NCBI GenBank assembly: GCA_030147505.1 | Contig: JASBVG010000073.1 | Span: 18,470 to 82,469, forward strand | Origin: Tardiphaga sp. | GTDB taxonomy: Bacteria; Pseudomonadota; Alphaproteobacteria; Rhizobiales; Xanthobacteraceae | Direction of reading: 5' to 3' | DNA: 64,000 nt | In this document: one piece after another, positions 50,842-61,016 of the stretch | Position numbering within the stretch: the stretch's first letter is position 1 | Layout: each line of letters starts with the position of its first letter | Notes under the pieces: generated by a model | What the model was told of the DNA's origin: nothing | The model's database searches: none | The model's input: only the letters and a program-made list of their open reading frames with translations | Translations under genes and position numbers: made by a program

Positions 50842-51477
50842 ATGCCGCATACGACCGCCTTGCTCGGCTTCGCCCTCGTTTCGCTCGGCATGGTGCTGAC
50901 GCCCGGGCCGAACATGATCTATCTGATCTCGCGCTCCATCACCCAGGGGCGCGTGGCTGGCTTGATCTCGCTCGGCGGCGTCGCACTCGGTTTCGTGTTC
51001 TATATGCTCTGCGCGGCCTTCGGCATCACGGCGCTACTATTCGCTATCCCTTATGCCTACGACGCCCTGCGCCTTGCCGGCGCCGCCTATCTCGGCTGGC
51101 TCGCTTGGCAGGCGCTGAAGCCGAATGGACGTTCGCCGTTTCAGGTGAAAACGCTCGCCATCGACAGTCCGCGAAAACTGTTCCTGATGGGCTTCCTCAC
51201 CAATCTCCTCAATCCGAAGATCGCCATGCTCTATCTGGCGCTACTGCCGCAATTCATCGATCCCGGCGCAGGCAGCGTGCTGACGCAATCACTGGCGCTC
51301 GGCGCGACGCAGATTGCCATCAGCGTCGGTGTGAATGCGATAATCGCTGTCGCTGCCGGATCGATCGCTCTGTTTTTGGCGGAGCGTCCGACCTGGCTGA
51401 AATTGCAGCGCTGGCTGATGGGTACCGTGCTGGCAGGCCTCGCCGTCCGTATGGCGCTGGAGTCGCGGCGAAGCTAG
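50842..51477 (+). CDS. LysE family translocator
   Basis: LVSLGMVLTPGPNMIYLISRSITQGRVAGLISLGGVALG. Confidence 0.93.
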   Translation: MPHTTALLGFALVSLGMVLTPGPNMIYLISRSITQGRVAGLISLGGVALGFVFYMLCAAFGITALLFAIPYAYDALRLAGAAYLGWLAWQALKPNGRSPFQVKTLAIDSPRKLFLMGFLTNLLNPKIAMLYLALLPQFIDPGAGSVLTQSLALGATQIAISVGVNAIIAVAAGSIALFLAERPTWLKLQRWLMGTVLAGLAVRMALESRRS

Positions 51478-52100
51478 TCCAGCTTCACCTCAAAGCCTCG
51501 CTGCACCGCCGGGCGCGCCATTAGTTGCTCGTACCAGCGCTTCACGTTTGGGAAGTCCTCCAGCGCCACCTTGTGGCGCGGATGCCGCCAGGCCCAACCG
51601 AGGATGGCGAAATCGGCCACTGACAGGCTGCCCGCGACAAATTCGTGATCCGCGAGCCGGCGATCCAGCACGCCATAAAGCCGCCGCGTCTCGTCGGAGA
51701 AGCGCTTCAATCCGTATGCGCGATCCGTCTCATTCTCCAGCGCGATGAAATGATGCACCTGGCCGGGCATCGGGCCGAAACCGCCCATCTGCCACATCAA
51801 CCATTCCAGCACCGGGATGCGATCGCCGAGCGATTTCGGCAGGAACTTGCCGGTCTTCTCGCCGAGATAGAGCAGGATGGCGCCGGATTCGAACACGCTG
51901 ACCGGCTTGCCGTCCGGCCCTTCGGGATCGACGATAGCGGGAATCTTGTTGTTCAGGCTGAGCTTGAGGAATTCCGGCTTCTGCTGCTCGCCTTTGGCGA
52001 TGTTCACCGGGAACACCTTGTAAGGCAGCCCCATCTCTTCCAGCGCGACGGAGATCTTGCGGCCGTTCGGCGTATTCCACGTATGCAATTCGATGGTCAT
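51474..52100 (-). CDS. Glutathione S-transferase family protein (YfcG/Ure2-like)
   Basis: MTIELHTWNTPNGRKISVALEEMGLPYKVFPVNIAKGEQQKPEFLKLSLNNKIPAIVDPEG...VFESGAILLYLGEK. Confidence 0.94.
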   Translation of the reverse strand: MTIELHTWNTPNGRKISVALEEMGLPYKVFPVNIAKGEQQKPEFLKLSLNNKIPAIVDPEGPDGKPVSVFESGAILLYLGEKTGKFLPKSLGDRIPVLEWLMWQMGGFGPMPGQVHHFIALENETDRAYGLKRFSDETRRLYGVLDRRLADHEFVAGSLSVADFAILGWAWRHPRHKVALEDFPNVKRWYEQLMARPAVQRGFEVKLD

Positions 52101-52242
52101 GCGTTTCCCTTCCCGATTTTCGCAACCTGTATCATCGTCCGGCGCGGCCGCAAACGGCGGCTGTTGACGGGGCCGCCTGCGCTCTGGCCTATCCGGCCCG
52201 GGGCCGGTAAATTGCCGCGGTTTACCTGAAAGAGAGATCGCC

Positions 52243-52806
52243 TTGTCCAACACAGCCGCCCGCGCCCGCCTGCAAGAGATCATCCGCGACCGTTCGTTCG
52301 GTTATGGCGAGATCACGCTCGCTTCGGGCCGCAAGAGCAATTTCTACTTCAACCTGAAGCCGACCATGTGCGACCCGGAAGGCGCTGCGCTGCTCGCCGA
52401 ACTGACCTATGAGGCGCTGAAGGACGACAAGCTCGATTATGTCGGCGGCCTGGAGATGGGCGCGGTGCCGCTGGCCGGTGCGCTGGCGCAGCTGTCGTGG
52501 ATGAAGGGCGCACCGATCGGCGCGTTCTTCGTACGCAAGAAGCCGAAGGAACATGGCGCACGCCTCGCCATCGAAGGCCTGACCAAGACCGAGAGTCTGA
52601 AAGGCAAGCGCGTCGTCATCGTCGAGGACGTCACGACCACCGGCGGTTCCGCCGTGAAGGCGCTCGATGCCGTGCGCGAAGCCGGCGCGGAAGTGGCGCT
52701 GGTTTTCACGATGGTCGATCGCGACGAGGGCGCGACCGAGACTTTCGCCGCGGCCGGTGTGCCATTTCGTTCGCTTTACAAGGCGTCCGAATTCCTCAAA
52801 GGTTGA
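52243..52806 (+). CDS. pyrE: Orotate phosphoribosyltransferase
   Basis: [56 protein letters not shown]. Confidence 0.95.
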   Translation: MSNTAARARLQEIIRDRSFGYGEITLASGRKSNFYFNLKPTMCDPEGAALLAELTYEALKDDKLDYVGGLEMGAVPLAGALAQLSWMKGAPIGAFFVRKKPKEHGARLAIEGLTKTESLKGKRVVIVEDVTTTGGSAVKALDAVREAGAEVALVFTMVDRDEGATETFAAAGVPFRSLYKASEFLKG

Positions 52807-52844
52807 CCATCTCGGGCCTCCACGCGAGACCGATACCGTCTCTC

Positions 52845-54281
52845 GTGAAAGGCAGGCCCTTGCTTCGTTTCCTCAGCCTCGCGCTCTGCATCACCATTCC
52901 GAGCCTCGCCCCTGACGCGGCCTTTGCTGCCGAAGGCGGGCTCGACGGCACGAAACTGTCGATGCTGTGGGCGCTCCCTTTCGCCGGCATCCTGCTCTGC
53001 ATCGCCACCGGGCCGGTGCTCTATCCGCATTTCTGGGAACACCACTATGGCAAGTTCGCCGCCTTCTGGGCGGCGCTGGTCATCGTACCGCTCTGGTTCA
53101 CCGCCGGCACGACAACGGTCTCGCACACCATCGCCCATACGGTGCTGCTCGAATACCTGCCCTTCATCTTGCTGCTGCTGTCCCTGTTCACCGTGTCAGG
53201 TGGCATCTATCTGCAGGGCAATCTGCACGACAGCGTATTCACCAACACTGTGCTGCTCGGCTTCGGCACACTGATGGCCAGCGTGGTTGGCACCACCGGG
53301 GCATCGATGATCCTGATCCGTCCGTTGCTGCGCTGTAATGACGACCGACGCTACAACGTGCACGTGGTGGTATTCTTCATCTTCCTCGTCTCCAATATCG
53401 GCGGCTCGCTGTCGCCGCTCGGCGATCCGCCGCTATTCCTCGGCTTTCTGCGCGGCGTCGATTTCTTCTGGACCACCACCCATCTTTTTCCGGATACGCT
53501 GTTCGCAGCCGGCATCGTGCTGCTGATCTTCATGCTGCTGGATATCTATCTGCATCGCCGTGAGGGCCGGCTGCCGAAGATCAAGGATCCGACACCTGAT
53601 TCGGCGCTGCGCCTGCACGGCAAGGTCAACCTGCTGCTGCTCGGCGTCATCATCGCCGCCATCCTGATGAGCGGCAGCTGGAAGCCCGACATCTCCTTCA
53701 CCGTGCTCGGCACGCCGGTGGAACTGCAGAACCTGCTGCGCGATCTCATCCTCGTCATCGTGACCTTCGCATCGCTGATGCTCAGCAAGGCTGAGCACCG
53801 CAAGGCCAACGACTTCAAATGGGGTCCTATCGAGGAAGTCGCGATCCTGTTCGCCGGCATCTTCATCTGCATCGTACCGGTCATGGCGATGCTGCAGGCC
53901 GGAACCAACGGCCCGTTCGCACCGCTGGTCGCGCTCGTGACCCATGCCGACGGCACGCCGAACAACGTCGCCTATTTCTGGCTCACCGGCATCCTGTCGT
54001 CGTTCCTCGACAATGCCCCGACCTATCTCGTCTTCTTCGAACTCGCCGGCGGCGACGCGAAGACGCTGATGACCTCGGGCGCAGCAACGTTGGCTGCGAT
54101 CTCCGCCGGTGCCGTGTTCATGGGTGCCAATACCTATATCGGCAATGCGCCGAACTTCATGGTCTATGCCATAGCGCGGGATGCCGGTGTGAAGATGCCA
54201 AGCTTCTTCGCCTATATTCTGTGGTCTGGCGCCGTGCTGATCCCCGTCTTCCTGCTGATGACCTGGGTTTTCTTCATCTAG
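52845..54281 (+). CDS. Sodium:proton antiporter-like ion transporter (NhaD/ArsB superfamily)
   Basis: ~12 TM; GTTGASMILIRPLLRCND, SNIGGSLSPLGDPPLFLGFLRGVDFFWT; start codon uncertain. Confidence 0.85.
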   Translation: MKGRPLLRFLSLALCITIPSLAPDAAFAAEGGLDGTKLSMLWALPFAGILLCIATGPVLYPHFWEHHYGKFAAFWAALVIVPLWFTAGTTTVSHTIAHTVLLEYLPFILLLLSLFTVSGGIYLQGNLHDSVFTNTVLLGFGTLMASVVGTTGASMILIRPLLRCNDDRRYNVHVVVFFIFLVSNIGGSLSPLGDPPLFLGFLRGVDFFWTTTHLFPDTLFAAGIVLLIFMLLDIYLHRREGRLPKIKDPTPDSALRLHGKVNLLLLGVIIAAILMSGSWKPDISFTVLGTPVELQNLLRDLILVIVTFASLMLSKAEHRKANDFKWGPIEEVAILFAGIFICIVPVMAMLQAGTNGPFAPLVALVTHADGTPNNVAYFWLTGILSSFLDNAPTYLVFFELAGGDAKTLMTSGAATLAAISAGAVFMGANTYIGNAPNFMVYAIARDAGVKMPSFFAYILWSGAVLIPVFLLMTWVFFI

Positions 54282-54282
54282 A

Positions 54283-54331
54283 GCATGATCCGCAGAAGTG
54301 GGTGCCGGCTTTCGGACAAGATCATGCTGCA
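54283..54331. repeat. Palindromic repeat (family D, GCATGATC-type)
   Basis: GAGCATGATCCGCAGAAGTGGGTGCCGGCTTTCGGACAAGATCATGC. Confidence 0.75.
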
Positions 54332-54394
54332 GCATAGGCTGCGGCTGGTTACCTCGCGTTTACCATAACGGCCTACCCTCCGCGCCGAACCGGA

Positions 54395-55264
54395 ATGCTG
54401 CGATTCCGGCTGTTGATCACGCGGTCGCGGAGCTTGGCGTTGCGTTACAATCGTAAAATTTCGCGCCTACGCCGACCTGCTGCAGCCATCGGCCTCGCCG
54501 CATGCGTCGCGCTGCCGCCGCAGGCCGCATCGGCTCAAGGCTTCTTCGATTTCCTGTTCGGCGGCGGCCAGCCGCAGAAACAGCAGCAGCGCCGCGGCGG
54601 ACCAGCACCGCAGCAGGATTTCTTTTCCGATCCGTTCGGCCTCAACACGCCGCAAGAACAGCCGCAGCCCCAGCGCAGCGCCGGTTACGGCGGCTCCGGC
54701 CCGGCCTTCTGCGTGCGCACCTGCGACGGCAAGTATTTTCCGCTCGGCCGCGGCGGTGCCAGCCCGGCCCAGATGTGCCAGGCCTTCTGCCCGGCCTCAC
54801 CGACCAAAGTGATGTTCGGCAGCAGCATCGACTACGCGACGTCGTCCGCAGGCGAGCGCTATGCCGACCTGCCCAACGCCTTCGCCTATCGCAAGGCGCT
54901 GAAGGCCGACTGCACCTGCAACGGCCGCGATCCCGCTGGCCTCGCACCGATCGATCTCACGCTCGACACCTCGCTGCGCCCAGGCGATGTGGTCGCGACC
55001 ACCAACGGCCTCGTGGCGTTCTCCGGCGTGCGCACCGGCAACAATCAGGCCGCGGAATTCACACCGGTTTCATCCTATCCCGGCCTCACCTCCGATGTCC
55101 GCGCACGCCTCGGCGAGATGAAGGTCGCCCCAGTCGCCGCCGAGATGATCACCGACGAAGCGCCGATGGCCGAGACGCCCCGCGAGATCGCGCCGCTGCC
55201 AGCCACTACCATCGCTCCGAAGCGCGCGCCGACGCAGGGCGCGAAGCGCGCCGAGGCCAATTGA
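54395..55264 (+). CDS. DUF2865-like exported Cys-containing protein
   Basis: Signal-like N-terminus; GGSGPAFCVRTCDGKYFPLGRGGASPAQMCQAFCPASPTKVMFGSSIDYATSSAGERYADLPNAFAYRKALKADCTCNGRDPAGLAPIDL. Confidence 0.85.
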   Translation: MLRFRLLITRSRSLALRYNRKISRLRRPAAAIGLAACVALPPQAASAQGFFDFLFGGGQPQKQQQRRGGPAPQQDFFSDPFGLNTPQEQPQPQRSAGYGGSGPAFCVRTCDGKYFPLGRGGASPAQMCQAFCPASPTKVMFGSSIDYATSSAGERYADLPNAFAYRKALKADCTCNGRDPAGLAPIDLTLDTSLRPGDVVATTNGLVAFSGVRTGNNQAAEFTPVSSYPGLTSDVRARLGEMKVAPVAAEMITDEAPMAETPREIAPLPATTIAPKRAPTQGAKRAEAN

Positions 55265-55276
55265 TCGGACGCCCTA

Positions 55277-55708
55277 TTATCGCCCGATAATGACGCCGAC
55301 CACATTCGTCGCTGACAGATATTTCTGCTCGATCTCGGCACGCGCCGCTGCACGGTTTTCCGGCGTCAGCAGACCGCGCATCTCGGCGAGAATCATCCAG
55401 CAGTAGCCCCACCAGTCGGTGAGCATGCCGTCATCGCCGACAAGATCGTAGCCCTGCCCCTCAGCAAAGATGCGCGCATGCGCCTCGTCGAGCTGATCGA
55501 GCCAGGCGTGATCCGCGAGCGAGAACAAATCGTCGCTGACATCGTCGGTTGTGTACCCCCACACTGACAGGCACACGGCGTTGAATTCGCGATCGATCTG
55601 GTCGTCATCCACGGGATAACGGCGTGCATTGAGATGCAGACGGGTGAGCGATCGCGCGAAATCGGCGATCCGGGTAAGCGCGAATTGATTGTAGGCCAGA
55701 GTTGGCAT
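55277..55708 (-). CDS. Hypothetical protein
   Basis: MPTLAYNQFALTRIADFARSLTRLHLNARRYPVDDDQIDREFNAVCLSVWGY...; 143 aa ORF without long competing frame. Confidence 0.65.
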   Translation of the reverse strand: MPTLAYNQFALTRIADFARSLTRLHLNARRYPVDDDQIDREFNAVCLSVWGYTTDDVSDDLFSLADHAWLDQLDEAHARIFAEGQGYDLVGDDGMLTDWWGYCWMILAEMRGLLTPENRAAARAEIEQKYLSATNVVGVIIGR

Positions 55709-55885
55709 TGCAAGCCTCGCAGACTGAAGGAGCAGCTTCGAATCGGAGCCTATATCAAATGCTTGCGAATTTGTTCTTTATTTGTTCTTGTTGATTAATG
55801 AATTCCTATCATCCCAGCCTAGCACAGCGAAGCTGTGCGCGGCGTCGGGATCCATAACCTCCGACGATGTTTTACGGAGCGACCG

Positions 55886-56231
55886 ATGCCCGGATCGCGT
55901 TCCTATTTCGTCTATATCCTCGCGAGTGGCCATCACGGCACGCTCTATATCGGCGTGACAAACAATATTTGGCGCCGGATGGCCCAGCACCGCGCCGGTA
56001 AAGGCTCGAAATTCGTCAAGAAATACGGCGCTACCAGGCTGGTTTACGCCGAAGAATATGACTCAGTCACACAAGCAATAGCGCGTGAAAGCAGCTCAAG
56101 AACTGGAAACGGGATTGGAAGATCGAATTGATCGAGCGGGATAATTCCGATTGGGCGATTTGTCAGCATTGCTGTGACGACAGAGATTATGGGTCCCGGC
56201 GTTCGCCAGGACGACATCCGAGGCTGCCATG
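55886..56231 (+). pseudogene. GIY-YIG nuclease-family protein, frameshifted
   Basis: YFVYILASGHHGTLYIGVTNNIWRRMAQHRAGKGSKFVKKYGATRLVYAEEYDSVTQAIARE; then frame change to KNWKRDWKIELIERDNSDWAI. Confidence 0.8.
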
Positions 56232-56336
56232 ATCTGCCCAAAACAGCGGCATAACCATAGCAAAACCTCCGCACCCCAACGGGGTTCCGACCACCTATGA
56301 ATAGGCGTATGATTTCATGCCGCGCCTCAGATCAGG

Positions 56337-58868
56337 ATGACCAGTTTGTCAGACCAGTCCACGCTAGCACAATTCCAGCCCCAGAACGCGCCGATCGATG
56401 AGTTGCTGCTCGCCGAGATCAAGAGTGCCATTCTCGTCAAGCTGACGCTGGGGATTGGCAAGGAGGCGTCCTTCGCCACCAAGCATGACTGGTATAAGGC
56501 TGCGGCGCTGACCCTGCGCGATCGCATCGTGCATCGCTGGCTGCTGTCGGAGAAGGAGAGCTACGACGGCGGTCGCAAGCGCGTCTATTACCTCTCGCTT
56601 GAGTTCCTGATCGGCCGGCTGTTCACCGATGCGCTGAACAATATGGGCCTGCTGCCCGTGTTCCGCGCCGCGCTGGAGGATCTCGGCGTCGGCCTCGACG
56701 AACTCAGGAAGTGCGAACCCGATGCGGCGCTCGGCAATGGCGGCCTCGGCCGTCTTGCCGCCTGCTTCATGGAGAGCATGGCGACCCTCGCCATTCCCGC
56801 ATACGGCTATGGCATCCGCTACGATTTCGGCCTCTTCAAGCAGATCATCTCGAGGGGCTGGCAGAAGGAATATCCGGACGAATGGCTGAGCTTCGGCAAT
56901 CCTTGGGAGCTGCCGCGGCCAGAGGTCGTCTATCACGTGCATTTCGGTGGCAGCACCGAAGTGATCGATGATGCCAAAGGCCACCAGCGCACCGTATGGC
57001 ATCCCGGCGAGACCGTGGAGGCCGTCGCCTATGACACGCCCATCGTCGGCTGGCGCGGCCAGCATGTGAACGCGCTGCGGCTGTGGTCGGCCCGCGCGCC
57101 AGACCCGCTCCGGCTCGATGTGTTCAACACCGGCGACTATGTCAGCGCCAGCGCCGAACAGTCGCGCGCCGAAGCGATCTGCAAATTCCTGTATCCGAAC
57201 GATGAAAGCGCGGCCGGCCGCGAATTGCGCCTGCGACAGGAATATTTCTTCGTCTCAGCCTCGCTGCAGGATCTCGTCAAGCGACACCTGGAATCGGAGG
57301 GCAATTTGCGCGGCCTTGCCAACAAGGCGGCGGTGCAGATGAACGACACGCATCCGAGTCTCGCCATTGCGGAGCTGATGCGCATCCTGATCGATGTGCA
57401 CAACATGCGCTGGGATGCGGCGTGGCAGATCACCAATGCAACGCTGTCCTACACCAACCACACGCTACTGCCGGAAGCGCTAGAAACCTGGCCGGTCGAG
57501 TTGATGGAGCGGCTGCTGCCACGCCATCTCGAAATCATCTATCGCATCAATGTCGCGCATCTCGACCGCGCCGATGCGATCCGTCCCGGCGACACCGGTT
57601 ATCGCGCCTCCGTGTCGGTGATCGACGAAGGCGCCGGCCGCCGCGTGCGCATGGGCAATCTCGCTTTCATCGGCTCGCATCGCATCAATGGTGTGTCGGC
57701 GATGCATTCGGAGCTGATGAAGGAGACCGTGTTTCGCGATCTCAACCAGCTCTATCCCGGCCGTATCACCAACAAGACCAACGGCATCACCTTCCGCCGC
57801 TGGTTGATGCTGGCCAATCCGAAACTCACCGACCTCCTGCGCGCCACCTGCGGCGAAGCCGTACTTGATGATCCCACGCGTCTCATAAAGCTCGAAGCCT
57901 ATGCCGGCGATGCCGCGTTCCAGCAGGAATTCCGCACGGTCAAGCATCACAACAAGCTCGCCCTTGCCCGCACCATCGGCGAGAAGCTTGGCGTGCAGGC
58001 CGATCCCTCCGCGCTGTTCGACGTGCAGATCAAGCGTATCCACGAGTACAAGCGGCAACTGCTCAACATCGTCGAGACGGTGGCGCTGTATCAGGCGATC
58101 AAGGACGAGCCCAACAAGGACTGGGTGCCGCGCATAAAAATCCTCGCCGGCAAGGCGGCGGCGAGCTACCGCTATGCCAAGTTGATCATCAAGCTGGCGA
58201 ACGACGTCGCCAGGACGATCAACAATGACGACAGCATCCGCGGCCAGCTGAAGGTCGCGTTCATGCCCGACTACAATGTAAGCCTCGCCGAGATCATCAT
58301 CCCCGCGGCCGATCTGTCCGAACAGATCTCCACCGCGGGCATGGAAGCCTCCGGCACAGGCAACATGAAGCTGTCGCTGAATGGCGCTCTCACCATCGGC
58401 ACACTGGACGGTGCGAATATCGAAATCCGCGACAATGTCGGCCCGGAGAATATCGCGATCTTCGGCATGACGGCCGATGAGGTTGTCGCGCGACGCAATC
58501 GCGGCCTCGATGCGTCGGACGTGATTACCAAGTCCCCCAATCTAGGCCGCGCCATCTACGCCATCGAGAGCGGTTTCTTTTCTCCTGATGATCCCGGCCG
58601 CTTCGGCGCTATTGGCCACGCTCTGCGCCATCTCGATCACTACATGGTCTCGGCCGATTTCGACTCCTATTACGACGCCCAACGCGGCATCGATGCGCGC
58701 TGGAAAGCGGGCTCGGCCTGGAGTCGCGCCGCCATCCTCAACACCGCGCGCATGGGCTGGTTCTCGTCGGACCGCACCATCCGAGAATACGCCGAGGACA
58801 TCTGGCACGTGCCGGTGGCGAGCAATCTGCCGACGACGTTCGTGTCACCGGTCCGCAAGGCGACGTAA
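56337..58868 (+). CDS. glgP: Glycogen/starch/alpha-glucan phosphorylase
   Basis: YYLSLEFLIGRLFTDALNNMGL; GNGGLGRLAACFMES; EASGTGNMKLSLNGALTIGTLDGANIEI PLP-site motif. Confidence 0.97.
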   Translation: MTSLSDQSTLAQFQPQNAPIDELLLAEIKSAILVKLTLGIGKEASFATKHDWYKAAALTLRDRIVHRWLLSEKESYDGGRKRVYYLSLEFLIGRLFTDALNNMGLLPVFRAALEDLGVGLDELRKCEPDAALGNGGLGRLAACFMESMATLAIPAYGYGIRYDFGLFKQIISRGWQKEYPDEWLSFGNPWELPRPEVVYHVHFGGSTEVIDDAKGHQRTVWHPGETVEAVAYDTPIVGWRGQHVNALRLWSARAPDPLRLDVFNTGDYVSASAEQSRAEAICKFLYPNDESAAGRELRLRQEYFFVSASLQDLVKRHLESEGNLRGLANKAAVQMNDTHPSLAIAELMRILIDVHNMRWDAAWQITNATLSYTNHTLLPEALETWPVELMERLLPRHLEIIYRINVAHLDRADAIRPGDTGYRASVSVIDEGAGRRVRMGNLAFIGSHRINGVSAMHSELMKETVFRDLNQLYPGRITNKTNGITFRRWLMLANPKLTDLLRATCGEAVLDDPTRLIKLEAYAGDAAFQQEFRTVKHHNKLALARTIGEKLGVQADPSALFDVQIKRIHEYKRQLLNIVETVALYQAIKDEPNKDWVPRIKILAGKAAASYRYAKLIIKLANDVARTINNDDSIRGQLKVAFMPDYNVSLAEIIIPAADLSEQISTAGMEASGTGNMKLSLNGALTIGTLDGANIEIRDNVGPENIAIFGMTADEVVARRNRGLDASDVITKSPNLGRAIYAIESGFFSPDDPGRFGAIGHALRHLDHYMVSADFDSYYDAQRGIDARWKAGSAWSRAAILNTARMGWFSSDRTIREYAEDIWHVPVASNLPTTFVSPVRKAT

Positions 58869-58872
58869 CTCG

Positions 58873-60267
58873 TTACCGGCTTCCGGCGGCATTTGCCGCC
58901 GGAAGCCGCAACGTGACGCACAGGCCGCCCATCGGCGATCCCCCCAATGAGATATCGCCGCCATAAAGCTCCGCGAGTTCGCGTGTAATCGATAATCCAA
59001 AGCCGAATCCTGGTGCGCTTTCGTCAAGCCGTTCGCCAGGCCGCAGCACCTGCGCACGTTGCTCAACGGACAGTCCGCCTCCATCGTCCTCGACCACCAG
59101 TTCGACCAGCGTGTTTTGCCGTATAGCGCGTGTCGAAACCTCACCGCGCGCCCACTTGAACGCGTTGTCGAGCAGATTGCCCGCCATTTCGTCGAAATCT
59201 TGCTGTTCGCAGGCGACCATCAGATCGACCGGCACATTCATCGCAAATGCGACGTTCTTGTCGCTGTTGATCTTGCCGAGCACGTCGCCGAGATCCTGCA
59301 GGCGTGGCGCAATCGCAGTCTGTACGCGAACCGGACCGTTCAACACTGCGGTGCGCGCACGACCGAGGTGATGACGAATGCGGCGCTCCATTTGCGTGAC
59401 GAGTGCCTGCAGTGTCGCCGGGTTCCCGGCGCCATCGGCGGACGCCACGATCGCCAATGTGGCCAACGGCGTCTTCAGGCCATGAGCGAGATTGGCGACG
59501 TGACGACGCGCCCGTTCCAGACTCGTGGCGTTCTGGTCGAGCAGGCCGTTGAGTTCCGCCACCAGCGGCTGAATTTCAACGGGCTGTCGCGATGGCACCC
59601 GCTCGAGACGTCCGCCGCGCACATCCGCCACCGCCTTGCGTAAACGATCCAGCGGGCGCAGGCCGAGCCGGACCTGCAGCATGATCGCCAGCAACAGCGC
59701 TCCCCCCAACGCGGCCAGCGATATCGCCAGCGTGGTCATAGCTTCACGCAGCGGCCCCCAGACTGCGGCGCGTGGCGACGATGTAACGATGGTGACTACA
59801 AAGTCCGAGACGCTGACCTGCTTGATGCGGAAATGCAGATATTCATCGTCCGGCCCCACGCCATCCGCTGGCCGCGGCCGCTCGTTCTTGTCCTTGTCGG
59901 GCCCCTTGCGCGGCTGAGGAGGTCTTTCCTCACGCGCGAGCGCGGGACTCTCGATATCCGCGTCTTCAAGCGAAGCCGAGTGCAGCGCATTTTTCGGCCC
60001 GGTGATCTGCCAATACCAGCCGCGGCGCGGGCGCTCGAAAGGTGGCCCATCCGCATTTCCTGTCAGGCTGATCCGGCCATTCGCATCGGCACGCAACATC
60101 GACGACAGGAAGACGATCTGTGTGTCGAGCCGCTGATCGATTTGGCCTTGCACGAAACGATGCAATACGAACCCGATCAGAACTGCCGCAACCACCAGAG
60201 CCAGAGCGATGAAGCCGGATGCCGCGATCAGAAGCCGCCGGCTGAGCGAAGCTTCGCGCGACATCAC
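58873..60267 (-). CDS. Sensor histidine kinase (PhoQ/QseC-like)
   Basis: Two TM; HVANLAHGLKTPLATLAIVA H-box; NLLDNAFKWA; GFGFGLSITRELAELYGGDISL; Pro/Lys-rich periplasmic segment. Confidence 0.93.
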   Translation of the reverse strand: MMSREASLSRRLLIAASGFIALALVVAAVLIGFVLHRFVQGQIDQRLDTQIVFLSSMLRADANGRISLTGNADGPPFERPRRGWYWQITGPKNALHSASLEDADIESPALAREERPPQPRKGPDKDKNERPRPADGVGPDDEYLHFRIKQVSVSDFVVTIVTSSPRAAVWGPLREAMTTLAISLAALGGALLLAIMLQVRLGLRPLDRLRKAVADVRGGRLERVPSRQPVEIQPLVAELNGLLDQNATSLERARRHVANLAHGLKTPLATLAIVASADGAGNPATLQALVTQMERRIRHHLGRARTAVLNGPVRVQTAIAPRLQDLGDVLGKINSDKNVAFAMNVPVDLMVACEQQDFDEMAGNLLDNAFKWARGEVSTRAIRQNTLVELVVEDDGGGLSVEQRAQVLRPGERLDESAPGFGFGLSITRELAELYGGDISLGGSPMGGLCVTLRLPAANAAGSR

Positions 60268-60941
60268 GAGTCGCCTGCGATGAGCCGATAGCCGCGTCCG
60301 CGCACCGTTTCGATCATGTCGTGACCGATCTTGCGCCGCAGCCGGGCCACGATGACCTCGAGCGAATTGGAGTCGGTGCCGGCATCGCCCTCATAGACCT
60401 TTTCCATCAATTCGATGCGGTCGTAGACTGTTTCCTTGCGCATGATCAGCGACTGCAGCACGCGCCATTCCAGCGCAGTGAGTTTCAGTGGTAGACCATC
60501 GAGTTCGAACACCCCGGTCGGCGCGTCGAAAGACAGTGGCCCGCAGGAGATTGCCGGAGCAGCGTGGCCGGCCGAGCGGCGCACTAGCGCGCGCAGCCGC
60601 ATGATCAGTTCCTCGACGCGAAATGGCTTGGTCAGATAGTCGTCAGCGCCAGCCTTGAAGCCATCGACCTTTTCTGTCCAACCGTCCCGCGCCGTCAGGA
60701 TCAGAACCGGCAATTGCCGTCCGCTTTTGCGCCAGGCGCGCAGAACCGTAGCGCCCGGAATTTTCGGCAGTCCGAGATCGAGCACCGCCACGTCGTAGCT
60801 TTCGGTGTCGCCGAGATGCTGACCGTCCTCGCCGTCGAAGGCCACATCGACGGCGAAATTCTCCCGCCGCAAGGCAGATGCGATTTCGTCAGCCAGCAAT
60901 GCGTCGTCCTCGACCAGCAGAACCTTCATTCTTGTCCTCAT
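60264..60941 (-). CDS. OmpR-family response regulator (PhoP/QseB-like)
   Basis: MKVLLVEDDALLADEIASALRRENFAVDVAFDG; VLDLGLPKIPG; GADDYLTKPFRVEELIMRLRALVRR; start may be 60929. Confidence 0.94.
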   Translation of the reverse strand: MRTRMKVLLVEDDALLADEIASALRRENFAVDVAFDGEDGQHLGDTESYDVAVLDLGLPKIPGATVLRAWRKSGRQLPVLILTARDGWTEKVDGFKAGADDYLTKPFRVEELIMRLRALVRRSAGHAAPAISCGPLSFDAPTGVFELDGLPLKLTALEWRVLQSLIMRKETVYDRIELMEKVYEGDAGTDSNSLEVIVARLRRKIGHDMIETVRGRGYRLIAGDS

Positions 60942-60983
60942 GCGCGCGAAGGGGTGACCGAGGGCTATGCAGCGTAGCTTAAC

Positions 60984-61016
60984 CCAATCTGAATGGTTCG
61001 GTTCAGCCTGGATTGG
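60984..61016. promoter_or_regulatory. Candidate operator: CCAATCTGAA-TGGTTCGG-TTCAGCCTGGATTGG inverted repeat
   Basis: CTGAA/TTCAG inverted repeat (60989-61006) with outer CCAAT/ATTGG pairing, in the RR/OB-fold gene divergent intergenic region. Confidence 0.4.

Noticed and set aside
53433-54335. 300-aa minus ORF antisense to the NhaD-like antiporter
   Set aside because: Acidic Glu/Asp-rich shadow of membrane-protein codons
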